Assembly: GCA_026418215.1 (NCBI GenBank) | Contig: JAOABT010000189.1 | Location: 1 to 6,081, forward strand | Reading direction: 5' to 3' | Length of the DNA: 6,081 bases | Source: Clostridia bacterium | Lineage (GTDB): Bacteria; Bacillota; Clostridia; DSM-8532 | Shown here: positions 5,847-6,081 of the stretch, in pieces | Layout: each line of letters starts with the position of its first letter | How positions within the stretch are numbered: position 1 is the stretch's first letter | Translations under genes and position numbers: made by a program | The notes under the pieces: generated by a model | What the model was told of the DNA's origin: nothing | Databases searched by the model: none | Seen by the model: only the letters and a program-made list of their open reading frames with translations

Positions 5847-6081
5847 TCATCTCATCGTGGGCATTTTTCAAGAGCTCTGTGATAGCAAGCTTCTGAGGGC
5901 AATGGGACTCGCAGGCTCCGCAAGCGATGCATTTATCCGCACCCCGGCCATTATTGGCCACAACAAGGCTGTAAAACATTCTTCCGAATTCCGTCCAGTC
6001 TGAAAGCGCGGCATCGTTGTAAATCTTGAATATCTCGGGAATGTTCACACCCATAGGACAGGGCATGCAGTAGGCGCAGCC
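5836..6081 (-). CDS. Aldo/keto reductase with 4Fe-4S ferredoxin-like C-terminus, N-terminal part missing
   Basis: The last 81 residues of a protein entering from the right edge. The visible part begins GCAYCMPCPMGVNIPEIF and ends with a ferredoxin motif, CIACGACESHCPQ (C-x2-C-x2-C-x3-CP), followed by the ITELL segment. This layout, Cys-rich GVNIP block then an iron-sulfur motif, is typical of clostridial aldo/keto reductases with a C-terminal 4Fe-4S domain, whose NADPH-binding barrel (about 290 residues) would lie outside the window. Those enzymes are presumed cytoplasmic oxidoreductases; the substrate cannot be told. The stop (5836-5838) lies inside the start of the MocR remnant, so the natural end of this gene may have been altered by the join. 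A ferredoxin-domain protein of another kind is a less likely reading. Confidence 0.87.
   Translation of the reverse strand, partial: GCAYCMPCPMGVNIPEIFKIYNDAALSDWTEFGRMFYSLVVANNGRGADKCIACGACESHCPQKLAITELLKNAHDEMKSA

Overview
The window looks like a contig from an anaerobic, Gram-positive, Clostridia-type bacterium. The evidence is an oxygen-sensitive class III ribonucleotide reductase, a SigI/RsgI sigma/anti-sigma pair, an aldo/keto reductase with a C-terminal 4Fe-4S domain, strong AGGAGG ribosome binding sites and moderate GC content. I cannot name a species. The first bases are not genomic: positions 3-35 are the Illumina Nextera transposase adapter, so position 36 is the first trustworthy base and nrdD is cut there.

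Layout, left to right: (1) nrdD, minus strand, 400 N-terminal codons, with its promoter upstream. A near-perfect NrdR box lies on the -35 and spacer of that promoter. (2) An intergenic stretch of about 490 bases with a candidate terminator, short repeats and no convincing gene. (3) radC, minus strand, complete. (4) A divergent AT-rich intergenic region. (5) sigI and rsgI, plus strand, overlapping by 11 bases and closed by a strong intrinsic terminator. (6) A broken MocR-type (GntR/aminotransferase) regulator remnant, minus strand, lacking its N-terminal half and shifted in frame twice. (7) The C-terminal 81 codons of a 4Fe-4S aldo/keto reductase, minus strand, running off the right end.

The main functional unit is sigI-rsgI. 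RsgI is a single-pass membrane anti-sigma factor: a short cytoplasmic N-terminus should hold SigI, one membrane helix follows, then an extracellular domain with the Asn-Pro self-cleavage site known for the family, then a Thr/Pro/Glu-rich stalk and two tandem fibronectin-III-like modules at the tip. The tip is the part least like described RsgI proteins, many of which carry carbohydrate-binding modules or glycosidase domains there, and is the best candidate for something new. The second point of interest is nrdD control, where operator and promoter can be read together. The right end (MocR remnant, its abrupt join to the aldo/keto reductase gene, and a short adapter-like string) should be treated with caution because either gene decay or assembly error could explain it.
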